From positions 1-64,000 of the forward strand of contig CAKOHE010000038.1 of NCBI GenBank assembly GCA_934047225.1: a DNA stretch of 64,000 nucleotides. Reading direction: 5' to 3'. Of this stretch, positions 33,829 to 44,300 are shown in pieces (positions within the stretch are counted from its first letter, which is position 1; the number at the start of each line of letters is the position of its first letter). The translations under genes were made by a program, and so were the position numbers. The notes below the pieces were generated by a model. That model saw nothing but the letters and a program-made list of their open reading frames with translations. It had not been told where the DNA came from and ran no database searches. This DNA is from Ypsolopha sequella. Lineage: Eukaryota; Arthropoda; Insecta; Lepidoptera; Ypsolophidae.

Positions 33829-33962
33829 GTGTTCATTAAAGAACTCTAGGTTGGGTAGGAATACTTAGATTGTAATGCTGAATTTTTGAACGGGTTTCAT
33901 CGGGTAGCGACACTCCTAACGAAACGGGTAGCGAAACCCAACCTAGTGTAAGTTTAAGAACG
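33829..33962. mobile_element. Hairpin MITE, 134 bp
   Basis: The gttcattaaagaactctagg start and the inverted end (ctagtgtaagtttaagaac) pair over about 35 bases. Same family as the split copy at 23317-25967. Confidence 0.6.
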
Positions 33963-34363
33963 ACTATCTGGAGTCCTGGATTGTGCACCGATTGCCCTCT
34001 TATTGACACTCTGATTGCTGACCAATGATAAACAATTAATCAATCAGCCATTTATACAGTAAAATTATTTGCATATATTGTCACGACACAAATTTCCGAT
34101 CAATATTATACTTATAAATCATATCTAATCTAATCATATCATATCTAAACACAGCCCTACAAGTTTCTTGTTGCAAAATGTTGACAGTATAGTATCTTCA
34201 ACTGAGGAATATTTTAGAATTCAGAGCGAAAATCCCTAGGTCTGAATGTGGTCTGTTCTTTTCTGTTATGCGCTTTCCTCAAACCGAGAACATAAGACAG
34301 ACAGTTTGATACGTAGCACATTACTAACTTCAATCACACTTTTAATAAATAACCAAGACTTAC

Positions 34364-34476
34364 TTTAAAGTATTTGTTTTCCCTGGATTTGGAAACCGAT
34401 GATACGTTACAGAGCTATCTTGGTTACGACGAGTTAATCCACTCTTGGAACACTTCCTGTAATCGTGAACTGACAT
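34364..34476 (-). pseudogene. P-like gene exon 1 (THAP domain start)
   Basis: Starts at ATG 34474-34476 (MSVHDYRKCSKSGL) and reaches YHRFPNPGKTNTLK, the THAP block before the conserved Trp. The donor is TTTAAA|GTAAGT, leaving two bases that join in phase with the first base of exon 2. THAP domains start with C-x(2-4)-C; here only the second Cys is present and the first position is His, which could still bind zinc but departs from C2CH. Confidence 0.7.
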
Positions 34477-34642
34477 TTTTGGAAATGATAATTTATTTAT
34501 TTGTTACTAGGCACATTCATTTAAAAATCAGAATTTCTAAAATTTTTTTCTGAAGAAAAATATTTTCAAATTTCACCGGTTGACATTTTTAATGTAGCCA
34601 GGAAATAACCAAATTCTCCCAAAATCAAATTATAGTACGGTT

Positions 34643-35884
34643 CTATGTTATTTCACCATTTCTTTTTGTTTCAGGTCTCATATTACGTATAAATCGCAGT
34701 ATCCATGCCATCATTCTGATTATCTTAGTGTATTTAGAGAAATAACAAAATCGCGCAGTACCTTCTTGTGTGCACATACTAGTATTGCACGTGGTTTTGC
34801 GTAATTCTTTACAAGCTTCTTCCTCGTCTACATTTATCGATGACTTCGGCCACTCTTCTTTGCCAAGACGCAGCCATGCCGGTCCTTCCCACCACCGAAG
34901 TGAAAGAAGTTGTTCAGCGGTGCAGCCTCTGGAAGCTACGTCGGCCCAGTTGAGCGTGCCTGGAATGTGATGCCAATTTAACTGTTTAGCATTTTCTCTT
35001 ATTTCTTTTACTCTGTTATACACATACACATTCCATGGTAAGTTTTTTGTAATCCAATAGAATGCAACACATGAGTCTGTCCAACAATATTCTTCACTTG
35101 GTTCGATACCAAGGCTCTTTCTAGCTTCTGAAAGTAATCTGAAACCAATCAGTGCTGCCGTTAATTCAAGACGTGGGATAGAGACTTTTCCAGGTGGTGC
35201 TACCCTAGCTTTTGCAGATATCATCTGAACACTCACCTCACCATTTTTTTCTGACCGTAGTAAAACACAGGCTCCATAAGCCACCTTGCTTGCATCGCAG
35301 AACATGTGTAAACTAAGCACGCTTTGGTCAAATAAATTGACTGTCAGCCGTCGTGGTACCATACAGTCTGATAAATAGTGAAGATGTTCATACCATTTTC
35401 GAAAATCATCTGCTAGGTCGCTAGGAATCTCATCATCCCATGATAGTCCGCGACGCCATGTTTCTTGCATTATCAATCTTGGGCTAAGTGTAGCGGGACA
35501 TGTAAACCCTATTGGATCGAAAATTCTTTGTATTAATGACATAAGGTCCTTTTTCGTGATCCTACCGAGTGCTTCATAAGCAGGTAAGTTATTTAAATTA
35601 CAGCCTAGCTCATCTCTGACAGTGTTCCATAGTAGCCCTAGGACAGAGACAATATTATTACCTGTCTCATTCACTTCCATAGGCGAAGTAACCCACTGCC
35701 TTAACTCAAATTTTGCTCTGCTCATTATTACCTTTGCCTCAGCAATAAACTTATAAGTATCTTCCTCTGAATCTAAGCTTGTTAGGCAGTTATCTACATA
35801 GAAAGACTTAGCTAAAATCTTGGCGGTGTTTTCTAGCTTACCTATGACCTGGTTCAGATGGTGTGAAATTGTTGCAAATGCTGG
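34643..35884 (-). pseudogene. BEL/Pao RT C-half, RNase H and start of integrase (inverted half)
   Basis: Open on the minus strand. It begins inside the RT palm (PAFATISHHLNQ), has the YVDN catalytic box in KSFYVDNCLTSL, the RT thumb with FDPIGFTCP, RNase H (FCDASKVAYGA, PRLELTAALIGF, WTDSCVAFYWI) and ends in HIPGTLNWADVASRG plus the first part of the integrase region. The RT start and everything upstream are missing: the sequence meets, head to head, the integrase core on the opposite strand at about 35885. It belongs to the same BEL lineage as the 8064-8651 fragment, not to A or B. Confidence 0.9.
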
Positions 35885-36907
35885 GTGGTACTGTTTACAT
35901 GTGCAGTGTATCGTTGTGTGCACCTTGAACTGACGAAATCTCTATCAACAGAAGCCTTTATGCTTACGTTGAGAAGATTTATCGCTCGCAGAGGGCGAGT
36001 CAAACAGCTGATAACAGACAACGGAACGAATTTTACTGGCACGAAGAATCTTCTCTCATCAGTAGACTGGGATGTGGTACAGAAGCATTCGATGATTGAT
36101 CACATCAAGTGGAAATTTAATGTACCGACAGCATCATGGTGGGGTGGATTTTTTGAACGCCTTATCAGAATCATGAAAGATTTACTGAAAAGAATCCTAG
36201 GGAATTCAAGAGTAAAATACGAAGAACTAGAGACAATTATATGTGAATGTGAGGCTGTCATGAATGGACGTCCTCTCACTTATGTACAAGACGACAAAAA
36301 CGACTCCCTAGAACCGTTGACTCCATCATGTTTCTTACAATGTATTTCTCAGACAGATGTTACCGACTTGGACGTCGTAGATGCCACCAGCTTGAACATA
36401 CGGCACCGTTACCTGCAAAAACTCAGAGAAGACTTCAAAATGAGATTTAAAGCAGAATATTTGACAGCCTTAGTTCAAAAAGGAAAGGAAAAAGAAGACA
36501 GATTAAGATTAGGAGACATTGTGCTGATTCAAACGGAAGAAAAACGGATAAAATGGCCACTCGGTCTTATTACAGAAATTCATACAGGTAAAGATGGTGT
36601 TAACCGAACGGCACGAGTTAAAACTGCAGTAGGTATTAAACTTCGACCTTTTCAAAAGTTGTATCCATTAGAAGTAAGGTCAGCAGAAGTAAGTATTCTG
36701 CTGAAAGGCAGTAGTCACGTGACCACAGGTAAGTCACCTAATATTTATTCATTGCCTAAATACACGAAGACAGCTGAGGATAGCGAGGATGTACCGAGCT
36801 ACAAAGAGACGATGAAAGTCCCCGAAGAGGTCACCAGTGGCAGCTCTTTGGAAAGAAGAACTCGATATGGCAGACTTGTCAGAATGCCAAGTAAGTATGG
36901 TTGGTAA
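35885..36907 (+). pseudogene. BEL/Pao integrase core and C-terminus (head-to-head half)
   Basis: 340 residues on the plus strand with the integrase core from LFTCAVYRCVHLEL through TDNGTNF (Asp) and WWGGFFERLI (Glu), the NGRPLTYV block, the C-terminal domain (RLGDIVLIQTEEKRIKWPLG ... RPFQKLYPLE) and the basic tail TRYGRLVRMPSKYG. The zinc finger and the first catalytic Asp, which lie upstream of this start in relatives, are absent. The frame is intact to its stop. With 34643-35884 it shows an internally inverted BEL copy. Confidence 0.9.
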
Positions 36908-37394
36908 TTAATTATTACCTTTTTACACAGATGCACATTTTTTGTAGAGAATTTATATTTTACATATAGAAACATACAATTTTTTTATTTAAGCTGCATT
37001 CTCGTTTGTCTGCTAATATAGTAAAACTATTTAAACTTTTGTCTTTAACGACATTTAATTTTTTTTGTTACAACATTGTTAACTATTGCTATAAAATGTA
37101 TCTTTTAAAATAGATACTTGTCTATTTTGTTTCCATAAAAAACGTACTATCGAAGATTAATTTATTTACTTGATAAAACTTTTCAAGTAGACAATAATTC
37201 ATAGTAGACAATTTGAATTTGTAAACATGTTATAGAAGTTAGATTGTTATTTTGTGCAAAAGTTGTACCTACCTATTTAACTTTAATTGTTATAAGTAAA
37301 TAGGAGAATCTATTGCTTTAATCTATTAATTATTAGGTACCTCTATCATAATTTTGTAATTTCATTACATGTATACTTTTCTGGGTGTGGAGGA

Positions 37395-37554
37395 TGTTAC
37401 AAATTGGAACGCAACCGAATGTTTTTGAAAAAAATAAATGTCACTCTTGCAAATTGGTTAGAACAGATTGTTTCATTTCACAATTAAATCTATAAATAAA
37501 ATAATATCCAACACCAATCCCAACTCAAAACACTCTTCTTAACATTAACAACAT
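37395..37554 (+). mobile_element. Possible short BEL LTR
   Basis: A purine-rich stretch gggtgtggagga at 37383-37394 is followed by TGTTAC, and a plausible end ...taacaaca occurs near 37554. No second copy is visible to confirm the ends, so this is tentative. The 36908-37394 stretch before it is AT-rich 3' untranslated sequence. Confidence 0.3.
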
Positions 37555-37609
37555 CTGTATTTCTCCCTTTTTTTATTTCCAGTATAGATAAAAAATTACA
37601 ATTTGCTAA

Positions 37610-37790
37610 ACTTGGAGTAAAAACGAGGCAATATTCACGATCTCCTGACATCTATTAGGATGGTGTTTGAGCAAATTTTGCTTTTTGGCCTGTATAGAGA
37701 CGCAGTTAGATGTCACTAGATAATACTTGTGAAAAAAAAAAATGAAGAAAATAAGCTGTTGACTCCACAATTAGTTTATACCTTTTGTAT
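37610..37790 (+). repeat. Dispersed repeat, copy 1 (inverted copy at 57053-57222)
   Basis: Shares blocks with 57053-57222 in inverted order, including caaattttgctttttgg, tctagtgacat and aagaaaataagctgttgact. Nature unknown. The rest of 37555-38120 is AT-rich with no gene. Confidence 0.5.
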
Positions 37791-38120
37791 AAATCTTAAG
37801 AAAAATCCAGGCATAGGCAAGGCAAGGGGTCTCTTAAGTATTTTTTTTTTTTTAGATTTTGACAAGTACACATATATTCTATTAATTTTTGATAATAAAA
37901 AGTGAATGTGCACTTTCATTTTTCTACCGCTTTGGCAGATTTATTTCAACTTGCTGTCTACCATGAATAATCAAAGACAGTGACTTTTTTTTTTATAATA
38001 CGTTTCTATGATTTAGTGTTACCAGAACTTAAATTGACATAAAATTTTACGCCTTGTATTGTTGCGTATTGATACCTTTGTATCCAAAAATGGTTTAATG
38101 AATAAATTTTTCTGTTTTTT

Positions 38121-38235
38121 TTCAAAGAACCAAGGTCATCGACATAGCCTCCAAGAATAACAAGCTGAAGTGGCAGTGGGCTGGTAACATCTGCCGAAGA
38201 ACCGACAGTCGGTTGGTGGATCAAGTACCAGACTA
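38121..38235 (+). pseudogene. LINE RT C-terminal remnant
   Basis: Codes RTKVIDIASKNNKLKWQWAG and NICRRTDSRLVDQV, the C-terminal end of a widespread lepidopteran LINE reverse transcriptase (KLKWQWAGH.CRR motif). Short and without context. Confidence 0.65.
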
Positions 38236-38239
38236 CCAA

Positions 38240-38430
38240 TCTGGAGGTAGCGAACACGAATCCCGTAGGGTCACATTTGTGCCCGAATTACGGCGATAGG
38301 GCTCACCACCCATCACGCCGGGAGGTAATAATCTTCGGAGAAAAAAAGGTGCACAAGTGTGGACTGTGACTTGCATTTTGCAGTCTACACTCGGCAGTTA
38401 CACCTCTGACACCCCTTCCGGGGTTCATTT
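38240..38430 (+). repeat. Dispersed repeat, copy 1 (second copy 58165-58345)
   Basis: Shared blocks tttgtgcccgaa.tacggcga, ctcaccac.catcacg and tgtggactgtgacttgcatt link the two copies. It follows a LINE remnant here. No coding frame kept. The following 38431-39000 has nothing recognised. Confidence 0.6.
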
Positions 38431-39384
38431 CGTGGCGATAGGTGTAGTTATCAAAACAATCAGCTCAGCTACTAAGTTAGCATGCATTTTAGAATGTAGT
38501 GAATCTGTTACAAAGAGTGTAACAGGAAATTTTCCAATACTGGTTATAATTGATGGTATTTGTAATGTTAATTATTTACATAATTTTGTCCCTATTGACA
38601 CGGTTAGTACAAGTACTAACAAAATTAAAAAAAAAACCTTTTTAGAATTGAAGACAGTGGGAGAGCCGCCTGTATTAAAGCTGGTACATCAAAACATACA
38701 AGGCGGCTTTCTCGGCAAAATGCAATGTTTTTAATGACACTTACCCGATGTATCAACCGAATTGCGAACGGGGTGGAATACTGTCCTGTGCCTTGCACAA
38801 AAGATATCTCACTGACCAGCTAGTACCAATACGAATTAATCATATATTAATATTTTGCAATTATATACGTCTTGGCCCTTGGGTCTTAGTGGGGGAATCA
38901 GTGTGGCACTTAGGCTAAAAAGTTTGGGGACCCCTGATCTAAACTAAGGGTAAAAATACTAAACCTTCGCCTCTAAAACATTAAACATAAATGAAAAAAC
39001 ATTTCTCAAAATATCATCAATGCCAAATGGGATGGGAGGGCGCCCAAGACAATGGCAGCGTTACCTTTGGATGGCTAGGCTTATGCGTTGTACGAGGTAC
39101 GCGCCAGTCGGTCACCCGAGGCGTCGACCAGGCACGACGATACTTCGTGAAACAGTCAACGTGCCTAGCGCCTCTGGCCCTAGGCCTCCACCAGGCCAGC
39201 CAGAGGGCCTACTCCGAAGTGACAAAATTCGATAGAATATTGTTCGGTCGTATATCTATCTCTACCACACTTTCTGTGCGTGCGTCAGAGATGGACGTAT
39301 GCTCGAACGATAAACGATCGACCGATATTTTTGGTAGTGCCGGGCCAGGCAGCTTTCGATCCCAAATATTTAACCACAGATACT

Positions 39385-39565
39385 AAATTATTACATACGC
39401 CTTGAACACTCACGTGTGATTGTTATTGACTGTATGCCAACCGTTTCGCCGATACAATTTCGGTATTATCAAGGCGAGTGTCGTTCTTAAGACGAAGACG
39501 CGGCGTTCACCGTCGTTGTCAAACGGGCACCCAGTCGTCGCGTCGTCCTACGAACGTCACTCGCC
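39385..39565 (+). repeat. Dispersed repeat (inverted copy at 58755-58930), with own inverted ends
   Basis: Shares tgattgttgttgactatatg-like and ggcgagtgtcgtt.ttaag blocks with 58755-58930 in inverted orientation, and itself folds (tatcaaggcgagtg at about 39468 against cactcgccttgata at about 39558). Upstream, 39024-39235 is GC-rich and LINE-like but not identified. Confidence 0.45.
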
Positions 39566-40095
39566 TTGATAATGTTGATGGTAAAAATTGTTGAAATCGT
39601 TTCTATATAGTTGAAAAAAAAAGTTTAGCTAGTCGTCGTAAACAGTTATGACCAATATTAACATTTTTCTAAGTTGAATTGTATATATATTTTGTTGTAG
39701 ATCATAGCAATCATCACAAGGATTTACAAGATACCAAATTCCTCGATAATATTTTTCAAGAATACGGTGCCTTGGTTTATGACGTGACACTAGCGGAATT
39801 AAATGTGTTAGTCAGACACATTATCAGATGCCAAAAACAAGAAATAATAATAACATTTTCCTAACTTTCCCCAAAGCTTCTATTTTGACACTTGCTTGAC
39901 CGTTTTCAGAGACTCTACGTGATATTTGCAGTGTTTGTACGATTTTCCACTAGAAAATTAATGTTCGCACTATAATCAGTCAACAAAAACAACGTCTCTG
40001 AATTTGAGGGAGTGAGGGGGAGGTAAATTAAAATATAATGTACTCTTTGATTAAATGGTACCCTTCTGTACCACTCATTCCCGGTATTATACTTA

Positions 40096-40193
40096 CCCTG
40101 CGTTCCGAAATAGAATTATATCGCTAAAATCGATTACGAAAGTATGAAGTGAATGGCTTATGATCCATTGTAATTCTATTACGGACCGCAGGG
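40096..40193. mobile_element. Short Harbinger-like MITE, TTA target site
   Basis: 98 bp with ends CCCTGCGTTCCGAAATAGAA and TTCTATTACGGACCGCAGGG flanked by TTA. It keeps both ends of 21928-22504 and lacks the middle. It lies about 340 bp upstream of the first Twinkle ATG. Confidence 0.75.
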
Positions 40194-40533
40194 TTAGATA
40201 TCTATGATGGATATCTATGGTACCACTTCCCTCGACCGGAAGTGCATAACTTTCTTTTATAAACCCTCGGACCTCGTGACCGACTATTGAAATGTCAAAC
40301 TTTGACAGCCAAGTTGTTCCCACGATTTTTAACGTTTGTTGAATCGTGGGCTCGGACGGACCTTGGTCTTGGTCCGAGATCGTGGCTGCTTATAGTAAAA
40401 AATATTAGTTTTTGTGATGTGATGACCACACTCTTTAATATTTTATACTCTGTGACCTTCTGTCAAAAAAGTTTGTTTGGGTTAAGAGGTTATTTTTGCG
40501 ATGTTTTGAATATATTTTTGCAGTTTTGCCAAA

Positions 40534-40775
40534 ATGTTGCTATCTATGAGAGTATTTAGGTGTAGAATTAACAAATCTCTTGGTCGGAGTGTGAATTTCA
40601 ATACAGAGGCGTACAAACATTAGGCCTAGACGATATACCTAATATAACTGCGACGGAAATTCGAAAGTTACTTCGGCAAAAGGGTCTAGCAGTTCAGGAT
40701 GGCTGCACTTCACTTTCTACTAAGTGTACAATATGTTCTGTTGAAGACAAAAGCAATGAGGGAAAGATTGGGTTG
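40534..40775 (+). CDS. TWNK: Twinkle exon 1 (targeting leader and primase-like start)
   Basis: ATG 40534-40536 opens a 29-codon frame that stops at 40621-40623, but the conserved protein (FQYRGVQTLGLDDIPNITA onward) lies in another frame from 40596. One missing base in the aattt run at 40594-40598 would join them. Either a sequence error, an unseen splice, or a real lesion. CTSLSTKCTICS supplies one Cys pair of the zinc ribbon. The donor is unsettled: TTG|GTATTT at 40775 is phase 0 whereas exon 2 needs phase 1. Confidence 0.7.
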
Positions 40776-43700
40776 GTATTTATATCGTGCGTCCTTTATT
40801 TAATTGTAATGAGGTGTGCAATCAATAGCTGGCTATCACTTTTCATAACAAAGTGCTTTTCTTTTTCTGCGGAAATTCGTAGTTTTTATGAAAATCAATA
40901 ATCAAAATTGGAAAATATTTGTGTACGAAACGTAGTTTTAGACTAAAAATTAAAGTGAATTGGCGTAACGAAACGTCAAATAATCCGTACACACGCAATT
41001 TTACCAGATATTGTCAATATTATTGACATTATGGTTCGTTTTCGGGCGAAACATAATACTGTAATAACTATTTATAACTTATTAACTACCTATTTAAAAT
41101 AACTATTTTATATACTTTCTGTACCAATAGGTTCAAACTGTTCAAAAACCGACTCAGCGCACCCCGACTCCTGTATGTGTAGGTTAAAACTGTTAAAAAT
41201 TGACTCAGCGCCCCCTGATTCCTACACTGGTAGGTTCAAACTATTCAAAAACTGACTTAGTGCACTTCGACTCTTCACAGTCTTGTGGCTACTACCCCTA
41301 GAGTGTATATATAAAGACGGAGGCACGCAGGGAGGGCAACCCTCGCCTGTCGTAACAAAGTGCAGGCAACCCTGCGAACCGGAGCGTCGGTTTGCAGGGT
41401 TGCCTGGACTTTGTTACGCAAGGGCGAAGGGGTTGCTCTTCCCGCAGTGCCGGAGCCGATGCAGAAGTGATTTTTTGTCAAAAAATTGACTTCTGTACTG
41501 ATAGGTTGAATTGGTCCTAAAATTGGCTTCTGCATTGGTAGGTTCAGATGGGGAATGGGTCTACCTCCCCCCCTCCAACCACCCCCAACCAGTTTAATTT
41601 AACAAAATAATGTAAATATAACCTCAAAGTTTTATAAAATAAATAATTAATTTCTCAAAAATTATACATTTCCGCACAAAATAAAATATACTAGGGGAAT
41701 CGGGGAGCCCCCCTATCCCCCCTACCCCCACCCCCCAATTAAGGACGCACGATTCAAAAATTTTACCGAAAGATTTTTGTGAATAAAACTACTGGTAGGT
41801 TTGTAAACATAATCTCTACTTGAGGCGTTGAGCGCAAAAGTGTTGTAACCAAAATTTATCAATTTGTCAAGTGTGTCGATCAGGGGACTGATACTGGGAC
41901 GTTATTTATCCCTATGGTCATTATCAAAAAGAAGGCAGCAAAAAGGTTCATTCATAAGCATCCCAAAAGCTTGGTCTGCCAGTCTGGACCCTCTTGTTAA
42001 AACTAACTGACTAAATTAGAACCTCGTCAAGATAATTTATTTAACAATTAAGGTTACATCACTTCTGAGCAGATGGCACTTATTTTTTCATAGAAAATCT
42101 CAATAAATATACTCACGGCCTGTATTGTTCTATAAAAAAATCTTTTTGTTTGTTTATAAATCTAGGAGTTGCAGTTGACCTGATTGGTTTATTATTTGTT
42201 TACAGGTTACTTCCTTTGTCCTAAATGTAACATTCACGGGGAATGGAAGATTTTAGAGCGGATTGTAAAGAAAGCAAGGCTCGTCTCTTATACGAGTATA
42301 CATACAAAGGTACCTTAATTTTTTTTTCCAGAATAGCTCTTGTTATTGTTATTAATCTCACGAAATTTCAGTTACCGGAAATCAATAGTTTTCTCAAAAA
42401 AAACTGACTTCATTTTTTTTTTTTTTTTGGTTTTATTCCAAAACTGCTGTGAGTGACGCATTAAAATTGACGTAATTTAATTTTTTTTGTTGTATTTCGC
42501 TAAAAATTGGCTCAAAAGACTAGTGTCCAGGATATAAAAAAAAACTAATGCAGACATTTTGTTTTCTTCGTGATTTGAATCAGAGCACCCGACTCCATGC
42601 AAAAAATAGGTTGAATAAGTTCCAAAGCAGAATCAGAGCACCCCGACTCTATACAGTCTTGTGGGTACTACCCCTAGAGTGTATATAAAACGCTGTAGGC
42701 GTGGAGGAAGGGCAGCCCTCGCCTTCGGCGACCAGCCTCAGCCGCTACGGCTCGCACGGGTGCCTATGCTTTGTTACGCAAGGGCGAAGGGGCTGCACTT
42801 TCCGCAACGCCAAAGCAATTGCAGAAGTCATATTGGGTCTTTAAAGTTAGGTTATGTTCAGTTTTTTTTTTTCAAGAAACTAGTTTCATTACACCCTCTC
42901 CCCAGTGATCCCCCTCCCACTATACGTATACTTAATATTCGAGTTATTTTATCCTACATAAAACATAAAATAACCTATAAATTTTTAATTTTGGAAAAAA
43001 AATTATAAAAAAAACTATTGATTTCCGGTACCCCCCCCCCTTAGGGGGGGGCTTATACCTCCCTCCCCCCATCCCCCCCCCTAAACATATACATAGGTAC
43101 ATATACGTATATAAGAGTCCTTCCGAAAGCAAAGCTAGACACAGCTACCAAAGAATATATTGAGAAGGCTAGGAAAGATGCAGACCAATTCCAAAAAGAC
43201 TGGCAACAAATTATCAATAACACTACCTCATTAGCTAAGCTTGATGATAATGAGACCATAGAATTGTTTAGGTTATTTGAATTTCCAGTGAGTTGTCTAT
43301 ATAACTATATCAGGTGTATTTTTATTTTTATTTTGTGTCTCGATAATACTCTCACTTTCAGTACCATCACGAAGCAAACAAAACACTTTCAGATGTAAGA
43401 GTAACACCAGACCACACCACCCTGTACTTCCCTCTTCAGAACAGCTTAGACAAAGTGATTGGTTACCGCAATGTCCAGGCTGGTAAAGAGGAAGAGTCTG
43501 AATGCTATGGGCTTCATACAGCAGGCCTGTTCCAGTGTAAAGCTCCTAGAGTGATCAGGAATGAGCAGGCAGTATTAGTTCCGAGCATACAAGATGTTTT
43601 ACACTTAGCCGCTAGTAAGGTTCCAGGTAAATATTCTTATGGGTTTTTCAGTTTTTTATAAAATCAAAAGAAATGATTGTAAAGCCTGAAAAACAACTAC

Positions 43701-44300
43701 AAAGTAATATATGCAAAACTGAGTTTTATTAATATTCAGATGCTTTTTAAATACTACTGTTGAAATCAAGATGGAGATTGAAAAATCCAATTATACTGAA
43801 ACTAAATAACGGGTCCAATTTTTAAACCAAGAGTTTTACATGGATAAAAAAAAGAGTCTTAAAATAAGTTCAGTCTAGCAAACAAACTAACAGACAAATT
43901 AATATTAGTGTACACAGTAATTTGAACAATACATTTAAATAATGCGCATAGGAATCTTCACCACTCTTTGGCAAAGGTCGTATTTCCTTAGGCTTTCTAA
44001 ACATTCTATAATAGATAATAAAATAAGTGCATTGATTTTAGACCTTGTTGCCATACGTTATGGTTACCTATAAATCTTATTTACTTTGTACTACCTACTG
44101 TAGATAGATTTAAATATGATTTTCTCCTCGAACCTTTAACATTGTTATCCAGGAACTCTGATATGGCTGAGCAACTGTAGCCTACCGCCTGTGGTGTTGC
44201 CGGTACTCGAGAGCTACCAGAAGCTCTGCCTGTGGGGTGACTGGAACAACATGCGGGCTGTGGCTGAAAAACTGGGAGAAGAGAGGTGTCGGTTTGTGAG
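40534..44300 (+). CDS. TWNK: Mitochondrial DNA helicase Twinkle, 5' exons only
   Basis: Host gene. Twinkle is the replicative helicase of mitochondrial DNA. Five blocks on the plus strand: 40534-40775, 42206-42309, about 43114-43287, 43362-43626, 44153-44300. The first begins with a basic, Arg-rich leader (MLLSMRVFRCRINKSLG) suited to mitochondrial import, then DIPNITATEIRKLLRQKGL, the start of the primase-like domain. Block 2 has GYFLCPKCNIHGEW (zinc ribbon half), block 4 LYFPLQNSLDKVIGYR, block 5 SLPPVVLPVLESYQKLCLWG and the RCRFVR end. Joins 3-4 and 4-5 are clean and in phase. The RecA-like helicase core (Walker A) is not seen before 64000. Block 1 needs a one-base shift near 40596, and the joins 1-2 and 2-3 do not match in phase, so small exons or errors are likely. 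Confidence 0.85.
41130..41280 (+). repeat. Tandem repeat, about 51-bp unit, three copies
   Basis: The pattern taggttcaaactgttcaaaaa .. gactcagcgcaccccgactcc repeats near 41130, 41180 and 41230 with substitutions. It lies in Twinkle intron 1. A degenerate relative is at about 42585-42655. Confidence 0.65.
41260..41472 (+). repeat. GC-rich dispersed repeat with TATA-like motif, copy 1
   Basis: Shares with 42640-42835 the blocks ctacccctagagtgtatata, actttgttacgcaagggcga and aggggctgc/aggggttgc. The tgtatataaa motif precedes a GC-rich stretch, resembling a small promoter region. Both copies lie in Twinkle introns. Element type unknown. Confidence 0.6.
42206..42309 (+). CDS. TWNK: Twinkle exon 2 (zinc ribbon half)
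   Basis: Acceptor TTTACAG|GTTACT, donor CAAAG|GTACCT. Codes YFLCPKCNIHGEWKILERIV and about 13 more residues. C-x2-C followed by G-W is the second strand of the primase-type zinc ribbon. Confidence 0.8.
42640..42835 (+). repeat. GC-rich dispersed repeat with TATA-like motif, copy 2
   Basis: Second copy of 41260-41472, with the same order of blocks but a diverged centre (cttcggcgaccagcctcagc). Confidence 0.6.
43114..43287 (+). CDS. TWNK: Twinkle exon 3 (helical linker)
   Basis: Codes RVLPKAKLDTATKEYIEKAR ... FRLFEFP, ending at donor CCA|GTGAGT in phase 0 with exon 4. The start is approximate; no strong acceptor in phase was found in the preceding tata-rich sequence. Confidence 0.7.
43362..43626 (+). 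CDS. TWNK: Twinkle exon 4 (primase-like core)
   Basis: Acceptor CTTTCAG|TACC and donor CCAG|GTAAAT. Codes TTLYFPLQNSLDKVIGYRN, GLFQCKAPRVIRNEQAVLV and LHLAASKVPG: the toprim-like part of Twinkle. Confidence 0.85.
44153..44300 (+). CDS. TWNK: Twinkle exon 5 (end of primase-like domain)
   Basis: Acceptor TTATCCAG|GAAC and donor GTGAG|GTACGT. Codes TLIWLSNCSLPPVVLPVLES, LCLWGDWNNMRAVAEKLGEE and RCRFVR; the LPP..LP.LE, LW and RC.LVR pattern is diagnostic of Twinkle. Next exon not found. Confidence 0.9.

Larger units (their letters stand above)
9600..34476 (-). pseudogene. THAP / P-element-like transposase gene, about 25 kb, broken
   Basis: Ten exon-like blocks on the minus strand can be joined through AG acceptors and GT donors with compatible phases: 34476-34364, 33746-33575, 33127-33028, 29349-29248, 21375-21295, 20549-19781, 15477-15231, 14444-14256, 12132-about 11598, about 10079-9600. 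They code in order a THAP zinc domain, a Pro/Ser-rich linker (three related exons), a helical region, and an RNase H-like transposase core with FDEMS, DPPHLMKC and LNQDPLDN, as in P-element and THAP9 proteins. Lesions: a 19-bp tandem duplication shifts frame in the sixth block, the third block is two bases short, the first THAP Cys is His, and the Glu usual in the last catalytic motif is Asp. Introns are filled with other elements. No P-type termini were identified, so whether this is a transposon or a former host gene is open. Confidence 0.75.
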
